33,468 bases of DNA from an uncultured Ruminococcus sp. (GTDB lineage: Bacteria; Bacillota; Clostridia; Oscillospirales; Ruminococcaceae): NCBI RefSeq assembly GCF_946187255.1, contig NZ_CAMHRZ010000001.1, forward strand, positions 1 to 33,468, written 5' to 3'. The notes under the pieces were generated by a model, which did not search any database, was not told where the DNA came from, and saw only the letters and a list, made by a program, of their open reading frames with translations. Shown here piece by piece: positions 8,120-15,092 of the stretch; position 1 is the stretch's first letter, and the number at the start of each line of letters is the position of its first letter. Made by a program: the position numbers and the translations under genes.

Positions 8120-8518
8120 ATGGCAGACAGCACCCAAAAGCTGAAAAGCAGGATAGCGGATATAGTCCGTGAACGCAGGCTGTGCAGCTGCATGAACGAT
8201 ACAAAATGGGCTGAACTTCGGGATGCCATGATGAATGAGATGCCCTTCCCGCCGCCGTTCACGGTGAAATTCCTGACGGACGATTCTCCCTGTGCTGAGG
8301 AACATGGCTGGCATGAAGCCTACGTTTATGAGGGACTGTTCAACGGGGCTTTCGCGGTGGAATGGCTGAGGATACGACCATGCGCCCGCAAGGAGCGCGG
8401 CAGACTTATCGAGCCCGAGATCATAGATGCGGGCAGGGAGCTTAGGAAAATACTGGAAAAGTATTCCATACCTTATGAGGAAAATGACGGCGTATACTGT
8501 ATTTACGGCTATCGCTGA
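8120..8518 (+). CDS. DUF6678-like small protein
   Basis: This 132-residue soluble protein has an AAGGAGGT site eight bases before the ATG. It contains MNDTKWAELRDAM, a PPPFTVKFLTDD segment, a W-rich middle (HGWHEAYVYEGLFNGAFAVE) and the C-terminal YSIPYEENDGVYCIYGY. The pattern of MNDTKW, PPPF and an aromatic middle resembles the DUF6678 family, which I assign from memory with moderate confidence. No enzymatic motif is obvious and no function is known. It lies between the GNAT gene and proA and is probably part of the same operon. Confidence 0.7.
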   Translation: MADSTQKLKSRIADIVRERRLCSCMNDTKWAELRDAMMNEMPFPPPFTVKFLTDDSPCAEEHGWHEAYVYEGLFNGAFAVEWLRIRPCARKERGRLIEPEIIDAGRELRKILEKYSIPYEENDGVYCIYGYR

Positions 8519-8563
8519 GGAATAATATATAATAGTAACAGATGCTTGAAAGGAGCGTTAATT

Positions 8564-9814
8564 ATGGGTTATATCGATACACTGGGACAGAAGGCAAAGG
8601 CTGCGAAAGGCACCATTGCTTTTGCTTCCACAGACATGAAGAACGACGCGCTGCTGGAGATCGCACATATCCTCCGCAGCAGCAAAAAGGAGATCATGGC
8701 AGCTAATGCGGTCGATCTCGAAAACGGCAGAGCAAGGAAGATGACCGAATCTCTGCTGGACAGACTTGCACTGAACGATGCAAGGATAGAGGGTATGGCT
8801 AATGCCTGCGAAGCCCTTGCAAAGTATCCCGATCCCGTAGGCGAGGTGGTTGACGGCAGCACCAGACCCAACGGCATGAAGATCGAGCGTGTCCGCGTAC
8901 CAATGGGCGTTGTGGGAATGATATACGAGGCTCGTCCGAACGTTACCGTTGATGCGGCTATACTCAGCCTAAAAAGCGGAAATGCTGTGATACTTCGCGG
9001 CGGCAAGGAAGCTATAAACTCCAACAAGTGCCTTGCAGACCTTATGCGCACCGCTGTGAAGAGAGCGGGATTTGACCCCGATATCATACAGCTGGTAGAG
9101 GACACCGACCGCGGCATCGCACATGATATGATGACTGCCAACGACTATATAGATATCCTCGTTCCCCGCGGCGGCGCACAGCTGATAAAGGCTGTCGTTC
9201 AGACTGCTACTGTACCCGTTATCGAGACAGGCACCGGCAACTGTCATGTATACGTTGACGCTTCCGCTGACCTTAATATGGCTGTGGATATCGTTGACAA
9301 CGGTAAGACTCAGAGACCCTCTGTATGCAACGCTGTGGAGAGCTGTCTTGTTCACCGCGATGTGGCTGAAAAGTTCCTGCCCAAGCTGAAAAAGCGCCTT
9401 GACGAGCACAAGGTGGAGATACGCGGCTGTGAGATGACCAGACAGATACTGGGCGACTGTGTGATGCCCGCCGATGAGGACGACTATGCTACCGAGTTTC
9501 TGGATTATATCATAGCTATCAAGGTAGTTGATGATCTTGCGGAGGCTATCGAGCATATCACAAAGTACAGCACAGGTCATTCCGAGTGCATCGTTACCGA
9601 GAGCCTTTTCGCGGCAGAGGAATTCAAGAAGCGCATAGATGCGGCAGCGGTATACGTTAATGTATCCACACGCTTTACCGACGGCGAGATGTTCGGACTG
9701 GGCGCAGAGCTGGGTATATCCACACAGAAGCTCCACGCAAGAGGTCCTATGGGACTGCGCGAGATGACCACGACCAAGTATATCGTTACAGGAAACGGTC
9801 AGATAAGGAAATAA
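8564..9814 (+). CDS. proA: Gamma-glutamyl phosphate reductase
   Basis: ProA reduces gamma-glutamyl phosphate with NADPH to glutamate semialdehyde, the second step of proline synthesis. The 416-residue protein has the aldehyde dehydrogenase fold. Catalytic C255 lies in QRPSVCNAVES, with the VPMGVVGMIYEARPNVT cofactor region (112-128), SGNAVILRGGKEA (138-150) and ETGTGNCHVYVD (221-232) all intact. I chose the ATG at 8564 because AAAGGAGC lies at correct spacing; a TTG six codons upstream sits over that ribosome binding site. With proB upstream the pathway needs only ProC, not seen here. The gene is followed by the rpe promoter without a clear terminator. Confidence 0.95.
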   Translation: MGYIDTLGQKAKAAKGTIAFASTDMKNDALLEIAHILRSSKKEIMAANAVDLENGRARKMTESLLDRLALNDARIEGMANACEALAKYPDPVGEVVDGSTRPNGMKIERVRVPMGVVGMIYEARPNVTVDAAILSLKSGNAVILRGGKEAINSNKCLADLMRTAVKRAGFDPDIIQLVEDTDRGIAHDMMTANDYIDILVPRGGAQLIKAVVQTATVPVIETGTGNCHVYVDASADLNMAVDIVDNGKTQRPSVCNAVESCLVHRDVAEKFLPKLKKRLDEHKVEIRGCEMTRQILGDCVMPADEDDYATEFLDYIIAIKVVDDLAEAIEHITKYSTGHSECIVTESLFAAEEFKKRIDAAAVYVNVSTRFTDGEMFGLGAELGISTQKLHARGPMGLREMTTTKYIVTGNGQIRK

Positions 9815-9861
9815 TATATACCATAGCAATATTCGTTCATATATCCAACATTTTTCGGCGC

Positions 9862-9890
9862 TTGACATATCGCTGAGGTCGGTATATAAT
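9862..9890 (+). promoter_or_regulatory. Consensus sigma-A promoter of rpe
   Basis: A perfect TTGACA (9862-9867), 17-base spacer and TATAAT (9885-9890). The predicted start near 9897 leaves about 30 bases to the rpe ATG and lies before the TTG at 9907. Confidence 0.85.
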
Positions 9891-9927
9891 TATAGGTGAA
9901 TAATATTTGCAAAAGGTCGGTGTTTAT

Positions 9928-10578
9928 ATGTATAGTCTTGTTTCGGCTTCTCTGCTCGGGTGTGATCTGGCAGACCTCAGCAGTGAGATAAAAAGCATTG
10001 AACAAGCAGGTGCTGACTGGCTTCACTGTGATGTGATGGACGGCGCCTTTGTTAACAATATCAGCTTTGGTACCCCTGTGTTGAAATGCATAAAAAAGGC
10101 GGCTTCTGTCCCGCTGGACACTCACCTTATGATAAACGATCCCATAAGATATATCGATGATTATGCACAGCTGGGCTCGGATAATATCACGTTCCATGTG
10201 GAGGCTGCAGGCGACCCGCAGTCAGTAATCGACAGGATACATTCTCACGGTATAAGTGCGGGTATATCCCTGAAGCCCGCTACCCCTGTATCGGCGGTGA
10301 AGCCTTTCCTTGAAAGCGTGGATCTGGTGCTGGTCATGACGGTCGATCCCGGCTTCGGCGGACAGAAATTCATGCCCGATACCCTTGAAAAGATCAGCGA
10401 GATACGCTATCTGCTGGACAGCATGGGCAAAAAGGATGTCCGCATAGAAGTGGATGGTGGCATCAACGGCACTACGGTGAAGTACTGCCGCGAAGCGGGT
10501 GCGGACGTTATGGTCTCAGGCTCGTATATATTCGGGGCACAGGATAGAACAGCAGCGGTGAAGTCGCTGAAGGTCTGA
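9928..10578 (+). CDS. rpe: Ribulose-phosphate 3-epimerase
   Basis: This TIM-barrel enzyme interconverts ribulose 5-phosphate and xylulose 5-phosphate in the pentose phosphate pathway. The 216-residue protein has the family's metal ligands and acid/base residues: H33 and D35 in WLHCDVMDG, H66 in LDTHLMI, and D176 in EVDGGIN. The phosphate-binding segments MTVDPGFGGQKF and VSGSYIF are also present. I chose the ATG at 9928, with AAAAGG about 11 bases upstream, over a TTG seven codons earlier. It stands alone, between a consensus promoter and a strong terminator. In a pentose-using organism it may work with the arabinose gene downstream, but no shared regulation is visible. Confidence 0.95.
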   Translation: MYSLVSASLLGCDLADLSSEIKSIEQAGADWLHCDVMDGAFVNNISFGTPVLKCIKKAASVPLDTHLMINDPIRYIDDYAQLGSDNITFHVEAAGDPQSVIDRIHSHGISAGISLKPATPVSAVKPFLESVDLVLVMTVDPGFGGQKFMPDTLEKISEIRYLLDSMGKKDVRIEVDGGINGTTVKYCREAGADVMVSGSYIFGAQDRTAAVKSLKV

Positions 10579-10588
10579 CAGAAAATAC

Positions 10589-10623
10589 GACCGATCGCAG
10601 GCATCGCTCTGCGGTCGGTCTTT
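10589..10623 (+). terminator. Terminator of rpe
   Basis: Arms GACCGATCGCAG (10589-10600) and CTGCGGTCGGTC (10609-10620) form a 12-pair stem with one G-U pair and an eight-base loop, followed by TTT. Confidence 0.75.
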
Positions 10624-10668
10624 GTATACTGAAGAGAGATAAAGCATCTTTTGACGGAGGTGACAAAT

Positions 10669-11844
10669 ATGGCAAATATCCTGGATTATCTGGACTGGAG
10701 GGGCGACCTGCCGTTTTCGGCGGCACCGTTCAATGAGGTGGACGCTCTGATACTGGCGGAGCTTAGCTATTTCCCCGCTGAGGGCATAGTGCCTGCGGAT
10801 ATTACCGAAAGTATAAGCATATCGGAGATGCGCAGCCGCTTTGATGCTGACAAGGTACCCGCCGAGAAACGTATAGTCAGCTTTGAGCAGGATATCCAGC
10901 TGATGAACAAGCTGGCTGATTCACGCAGATTTGACAGCATGAAGCTGACAGGATATGTAAACCATATCGACCCTGCAAAGGACTTGCAGTTCGCAGCAAT
11001 GACCTTTATCTTCGATAAATTCACCTTTGTGGCTTTTCGCGGGACGGACAGCACCATCACGGGCTGGAAAGAGGACTGCAATATCAGCTTCATGCAGGAG
11101 ACCGCTTCACAGCGTATGGCGGTGGACTACATCACAGAGAATTTCGGCGGCGGTGATGATGTGCTGGTCTTCGGCGGGCACTCCAAAGGCGGAAATCTCG
11201 GGGTATACGCGGCGGCATTCTGCGATGGCAGCATAAAAAAGCGCATAAGGGCAGTGTTCGCCTTTGACAGTCCCGGCTTTGTGGAGGAAGTGGCTGCTTC
11301 GGAGGAGTACCTGTCTGTCACAAAGAAGATATTCAGCATGATACCACAGTCCTCGCTGGTGGGACAGCTGCTTTCGGGCAGTGCGGAACCGCGCATAGTA
11401 AAAAGCAGTGCGGGCGGCATAATGCAGCATCTCGCCTTCACATGGCAGGTGACGCGAAACAGCTTCGACTACGCGGAGGAGCTTTCAAAACTGGGTGTAC
11501 TCATCAACAAGACGATGACGGGCTGGGTATCCTCACTGGACGAAAGCGAACGGCAAAGCTTCGTGGAAGCGGTATTCACGGTGCTGGAGGCCGCGGAGAG
11601 CGAAACGATAAACGAGATAAACAGCAACAAGCGCAAGTCCTTTGCGGCTATACTCAAAGCGCTGAAAAAGCTGCCTGCCGAAAAGCGTGCCGCCGCCAAA
11701 AAAGCCCTCTCCCAGCTGGCGACCTACGGCAAAAAGGCTCTTATATCGGGGCTTGAGGAGGAGCTTGCCGACAAAGAGCTCCCCAAGCTGCCCAGACTGC
11801 CCGACACAGCAGGACTTATCGGGGCGAAAAAAACGGAAAGCTGA
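10669..11844 (+). CDS. DUF2974 lipase-like alpha/beta hydrolase
   Basis: This 391-residue protein matches the DUF2974 (Mbeg1-like) hydrolases. The nucleophile elbow is GHSKGG (170-175, S172), preceded by the strand DDVLVF. VAFRGTDSTITGWKEDCNIS (121-140) is the lipase oxyanion region, and FAFDSPGF (198-205) is a likely site for the acidic residue. The N-terminus (ILDYLDWRGDLPF) is typical of the family. The last 110 residues are an Ala/Lys-rich helical tail. There is no signal peptide, so it is probably cytoplasmic. The natural substrate is unknown. The ATG at 10669 follows GGAGGTGA; a TTG six codons earlier overlaps that site. A strong terminator follows. Confidence 0.85.
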   Translation: MANILDYLDWRGDLPFSAAPFNEVDALILAELSYFPAEGIVPADITESISISEMRSRFDADKVPAEKRIVSFEQDIQLMNKLADSRRFDSMKLTGYVNHIDPAKDLQFAAMTFIFDKFTFVAFRGTDSTITGWKEDCNISFMQETASQRMAVDYITENFGGGDDVLVFGGHSKGGNLGVYAAAFCDGSIKKRIRAVFAFDSPGFVEEVAASEEYLSVTKKIFSMIPQSSLVGQLLSGSAEPRIVKSSAGGIMQHLAFTWQVTRNSFDYAEELSKLGVLINKTMTGWVSSLDESERQSFVEAVFTVLEAAESETINEINSNKRKSFAAILKALKKLPAEKRAAAKKALSQLATYGKKALISGLEEELADKELPKLPRLPDTAGLIGAKKTES

Positions 11845-11847
11845 CAA

Positions 11848-11884
11848 AAACACCTCTGCACGGGATTTGCAGAGGTGTTTTTTT
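11848..11884 (+). terminator. Strong terminator after DUF2974 gene
   Basis: A perfect 13-pair stem, AAACACCTCTGCA (11848-11860) with TGCAGAGGTGTTT (11868-11880), runs into a T run. It separates the plus-strand genes from the convergent arabinofuranosidase. Confidence 0.85.
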
Positions 11885-11907
11885 GGGTATATGAAGTTAT
11901 TTTAGGG

Positions 11908-13386
11908 TTATTTCAGAGTTATCTCTACTACCGAGCAGGCAGGCAGTGATACTGTCAGCTTGCCGCCATCCAGCTTGACATCGCAGGGCTTGATGACTAC
12001 CTTTTCCGGTTCATCAAATGTGTTGTGCGCATGAACATCGCCTGTGAGTATGTTCGCTGCTGCTTCCTTTGCATCAAAGTTGCAGATATCACAGCTCATC
12101 TCCGCATCCTCATCCATCGAGCAGTTTGCGAGAGTTATGGTCATCACGCCGTCCTTTACGGAAGCGGAGGAGGATATCATGGGCACCCACTTGCCCTCAC
12201 AGCAGTTCACATTATCGGTGTGGCAGTATACACATTCAGCATCCTGATGTGCCTTGAACATATCGAATACATGGTATGTGGGGGTCTTTATCAGTTTTTC
12301 GCCTTCGGTGAGGATTATCGCCTGCAGCACGTTGACTACCTGTGCGATATTTGCCATGACTACGCGCTTGCAGTGGCGGTTGAATATATTCAGCTGCATT
12401 GCCGCAACGATAGCATCACGCATGGTGTTCTGCTGATAGAGAAATCCGGGATTTGTGCCCGGCTCCACATTGAACCAGTTGCCCCATTCGTCCATGATAA
12501 GACCTATCTTGTTATCGGGGTCGTAGCGGTTCATTATCTCGGTGTGACGGGTCAGCATAACGTCAACGTAGTTCGCAAGGTTGAGTATGGTATAATAATC
12601 ATTGGCATCAAATTCGGTGGAAGAGCCCTTGTCTACCCAGTTGGGCACGTTGTATGCATGGAAGGATATGCCCTTTACCTGGTCGGGATTGAGGTTCTTC
12701 ATCAGCACCTGTGTCCAGTTGTGCCAGTCCTCTCCGCCGCCTCCGGGACCACAGGCTACCTTGTAGAGCTCATTGCCGCTGTAATTCTTGCAGTAGCTCT
12801 GGTACTGCCTGTACTGGTCGAGATAGTACTCGGGACGCATATTTCCGCCGCAGCCCCAGTTCTCGTTGCCTATGCCGAAGTATTTCAGCTTCCAGGGCTT
12901 TTCTCTGCCGTTCTTTCTTCTCAGTTCAGCCATAGGGGATATGCCATCAAAGGTCATATACTCTATCCATTCAGCCATCTCCTGAACACTGCCGCTGCCC
13001 ACATTACCCGAGATATAAGGCTCACAGCCTACCAGTTCGCAAAGCTCCATAAACTCGTGGGTACCGAAGCTGTTGTCCTCAACGACACCGCCCCAGTTGG
13101 TATTTACCATCTTTTTCCTGGTGGACTTATCACCTATGCCGTCCTTCCAGTGGTATTCATCCGCAAAGCATCCGCCGGGCCAGCGCAGTACGGGCATCTT
13201 TATCTGCTTGAATGCCTCGATGACATCCTTTCTGATACCGTGTATATTGGGTATGGAAGAATCCTCGCCCACATAGATACCTCCGTAGATACATCTTCCC
13301 AGATGCTCGGAGAAATGTCCGTATATCTCACGGTTGATATGACCTGTCTTGTCATTGGCGTTGACAAGCATCTTAAAATTTTTCAT
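11908..13386 (-). CDS. GH51 alpha-L-arabinofuranosidase
   Basis: This enzyme removes terminal L-arabinofuranose from arabinoxylan and arabinan fragments. The 492-residue protein has the GH51 acid/base E175 in GIGNENWGCGG and nucleophile E300 in LIMDEWGNWF. Family landmarks HFSEHLGRCIYGGIYV (24-39) and LRWPGGCFADEYHWKDGIG (67-85) are present, and a C-terminal beta domain follows. There is no signal peptide or dockerin, so it probably acts inside the cell on imported oligosaccharides. I chose the ATG at 13386 because AGGAGGT lies eight bases upstream; a longer reading from 13470 would start before the likely transcription start. It diverges from an AraC-type regulator, its probable controller. 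Confidence 0.95.
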   Translation of the reverse strand: MKNFKMLVNANDKTGHINREIYGHFSEHLGRCIYGGIYVGEDSSIPNIHGIRKDVIEAFKQIKMPVLRWPGGCFADEYHWKDGIGDKSTRKKMVNTNWGGVVEDNSFGTHEFMELCELVGCEPYISGNVGSGSVQEMAEWIEYMTFDGISPMAELRRKNGREKPWKLKYFGIGNENWGCGGNMRPEYYLDQYRQYQSYCKNYSGNELYKVACGPGGGGEDWHNWTQVLMKNLNPDQVKGISFHAYNVPNWVDKGSSTEFDANDYYTILNLANYVDVMLTRHTEIMNRYDPDNKIGLIMDEWGNWFNVEPGTNPGFLYQQNTMRDAIVAAMQLNIFNRHCKRVVMANIAQVVNVLQAIILTEGEKLIKTPTYHVFDMFKAHQDAECVYCHTDNVNCCEGKWVPMISSSASVKDGVMTITLANCSMDEDAEMSCDICNFDAKEAAANILTGDVHAHNTFDEPEKVVIKPCDVKLDGGKLTVSLPACSVVEITLK

Positions 13387-13424
13387 GTCGGTATACCTCC
13401 TGTATTTTTGTATTTCACGTTCTT

Positions 13425-13439
13425 CCGCACAGTGTGCGG
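13425..13439. promoter_or_regulatory. Palindromic operator candidate in GH51 leader
   Basis: CCGCACA and TGTGCGG form a perfect 15-base palindrome centred on 13432. It lies just after the predicted start of the arabinofuranosidase message, a usual place for a repressor site; a short leader hairpin is an alternative. Confidence 0.45.
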
Positions 13440-13452
13440 CTACAGTAATTTC

Positions 13453-13481
13453 AATATAACATATTGACAAATAAAGTTCAA
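13453..13481 (-). promoter_or_regulatory. Promoter of the arabinofuranosidase gene
   Basis: On the minus strand TTGAAC (13481-13476) and TATATT (13458-13453) are 17 bases apart. It interleaves with the plus-strand promoter at 13464-13492. Confidence 0.6.
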
Positions 13482-13492
13482 TGACGTATAAT
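13464..13492 (+). promoter_or_regulatory. Consensus promoter of the AraC-type regulator
   Basis: TTGACA (13464-13469), 17 bases, TATAAT (13487-13492). The start near 13499 supports the regulator ATG at 13548 rather than the TTG at 13497. Confidence 0.8.
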
Positions 13493-13547
13493 ATTTTTGT
13501 ACTTACTTATCCTACGATTTGTATCATACACAAAGGGGGCGGGAAAG

Positions 13548-14336
13548 ATGTTCAGACTGCATAATATAGGACTTGATATGCATCACAGCGCGGATTTTTC
13601 AATAGAGCGTCCAGGCGGTTCGGGGGACTGCTTACTAATCATATTCAAGACCGATGCACTGCTGACCCTTGACGGTGCCAGCATAACTGTCCCGCCTGAC
13701 AGTGCGTTCATATACAGCGAAGGCAGCCCGCAGTATTATCGTGCGATATGCGGCAGCTATGTCAATCACTTTCTGCATTTCGGCATGGAGGAGGGCGACG
13801 CTGACAGCCGCATACTTTTTGACAGACTGCTTTTCCCCCGCAGGGCAGGCGATGCGGAGGAACTGCTGCGCATACTCAGCCGCGAGCAGCTTTCCACATC
13901 GCCAAACAAGGATGAATACTCATCTATGCTGATAAAACTGCTGCTGCTGAAAGTATCCGAGCAGTCGGATGAGATGCACAGCACACAGCTGAACCCTCAT
14001 GCGGAACTGCTGGACGGACTGCGGGCGGATATATACTCAAATCCCGGACAGTTCACATCAGTGGCACAGCTGGCGGAGCGTGTCAGCCTGAGCCCTTCGC
14101 ATTTTCAGCAGCTTTATCGCGGGCGTTTCGGGGTCAGCTGCTATGAGGATCTGCTTTCGGCAAAGATAAGGACAGCACAGTATTATCTGTCGTCCACGGC
14201 GCTGACAGTGCGAGAGATCGCCAACCTTTGCGGGTATGAGAACGAGGTGTGCTTCATGCACCGTTTCAAGGAGCGCACAGGCACAGCACCGGGTGCATAC
14301 CGCAAAATGATATGCGAGGGCGCAAAGTATGGATAG
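13548..14336 (+). CDS. AraC-family transcriptional regulator
   Basis: This 262-residue regulator has an N-terminal cupin-like sensing half (about 1-130; note the DSAFIYSEGSPQYYRAICG region) and a C-terminal pair of helix-turn-helix motifs (about 165-260). The second motif carries the family signature VREIANLCGYENEVCFMHRFKERTG in split form: VREIANLCGY, then FMHRFKERTGTAPGAYRK. It probably senses a pentose or oligosaccharide and controls the divergent arabinofuranosidase through the shared 160-base control region; this is inferred from position. The start is the ATG after a G-rich GGGGGCGGGAAAG stretch. Its end overlaps the next gene by eight bases, so that gene is likely coupled. Confidence 0.88.
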   Translation: MFRLHNIGLDMHHSADFSIERPGGSGDCLLIIFKTDALLTLDGASITVPPDSAFIYSEGSPQYYRAICGSYVNHFLHFGMEEGDADSRILFDRLLFPRRAGDAEELLRILSREQLSTSPNKDEYSSMLIKLLLLKVSEQSDEMHSTQLNPHAELLDGLRADIYSNPGQFTSVAQLAERVSLSPSHFQQLYRGRFGVSCYEDLLSAKIRTAQYYLSSTALTVREIANLCGYENEVCFMHRFKERTGTAPGAYRKMICEGAKYG

Positions 14337-15051
14337 AGCGGCATTCGAGCAGGCGCGTAAAAAGATCACGGGCGACCGTGTCCGTTCGGGGATAGGCACG
14401 CTGGGAGAAAAGACAGTCCATGCTGTACTTAAAGAATACTACGGCGGCGGAGATGAGAGCAAGGAGATCGCTGTGGGCGGCTTTGTGGCGGATGTTGTGT
14501 GCGAGGACGGCATAGTAGAGATACAGACGAGGGCGCTTTACCGCCTTGACCGCAAGCTGACGGCACTGCTGCCCCTTTGCAGGGTGACGGTGGTATACCC
14601 CGTTGAGCAGGAAAAGTATCTGCTGACCATAGACCCCGACAGCGGCGAACTGCTTTCGCGGCGGAAGTCCCCGAAAAAAATGGGGGTATGGCACGGGATA
14701 GCAGAGCTTTACAGCATACGAGGGCACCTGACGGACGAAAACCTCACGGTGAGACTGCCGCTGCTGACGGTGGAGGAAACAAGGCTGCCTGCGGCGGGAC
14801 GGTACAAGCGGGCTAAAAAGCTGGACAAGCTGCCGCTTTCCATAACGGACGAGCCCGTACTTCACGGAGCGGAGGATTATGCCGCACTGCTGCCCGAGGG
14901 TCTTCCCGACAAATTCACGGCGGCGGAGATGGCAAAGCTGTGCAGGATAAATGCCGAGACTGCGCGCAAATGTATCGGCACTCTCCGTGCGGCGGGCGTG
15001 CTGCGAGAATGCGGGAAGCGCGGGCGCTGCAAGCTGTGGGAGAAACTTTGA
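14329..15051 (+). CDS. Conserved protein, nuclease-like N-terminus
   Basis: This 240-residue protein starts inside the end of the AraC-type gene. Its N-terminal half has the pattern E27 (GTLGEKTVH), D55 (GFVADVV) and E64-I-Q66 (GIVEIQTR), which resembles the spaced E, D and ExK/ExQ residues of PD-(D/E)XK nuclease folds. A conserved VTVVYPVEQEKYLLTIDPD and RRKSPKKMGVW segment follows. The last 60 residues (FTAAEMAKLCRINAETARKC, GVLRECGKRGRCKLW) read as a winged helix. It resembles a conserved Firmicute family usually annotated as hypothetical (possibly DUF8091; this label is from memory). Any nuclease activity is unproven, and the link to arabinose control is by overlap only. Confidence 0.75.
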   Translation: MDRAAFEQARKKITGDRVRSGIGTLGEKTVHAVLKEYYGGGDESKEIAVGGFVADVVCEDGIVEIQTRALYRLDRKLTALLPLCRVTVVYPVEQEKYLLTIDPDSGELLSRRKSPKKMGVWHGIAELYSIRGHLTDENLTVRLPLLTVEETRLPAAGRYKRAKKLDKLPLSITDEPVLHGAEDYAALLPEGLPDKFTAAEMAKLCRINAETARKCIGTLRAAGVLRECGKRGRCKLWEKL

Positions 15052-15092
15052 AGACGGACGGGTATTAGCCGAACAAAAAAGGAGGTCAAACA

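Noticed and set aside
6737..9868. Long minus-strand frames opposite proB and proA (6737-7714 and 8969-9868)
   Set aside because: They mirror the codons of well-identified enzymes and lack start signals.
12025..13467. A 480-codon plus-strand frame opposite the arabinofuranosidase
   Set aside because: It is the antisense of a clear GH51 gene with both catalytic Glu; no ribosome binding site or recognisable domain.
13387..13470. Upstream extension of the GH51 protein to 13470
   Set aside because: The promoter places transcription start downstream of this position, and AGGAGGT precedes the ATG at 13386.
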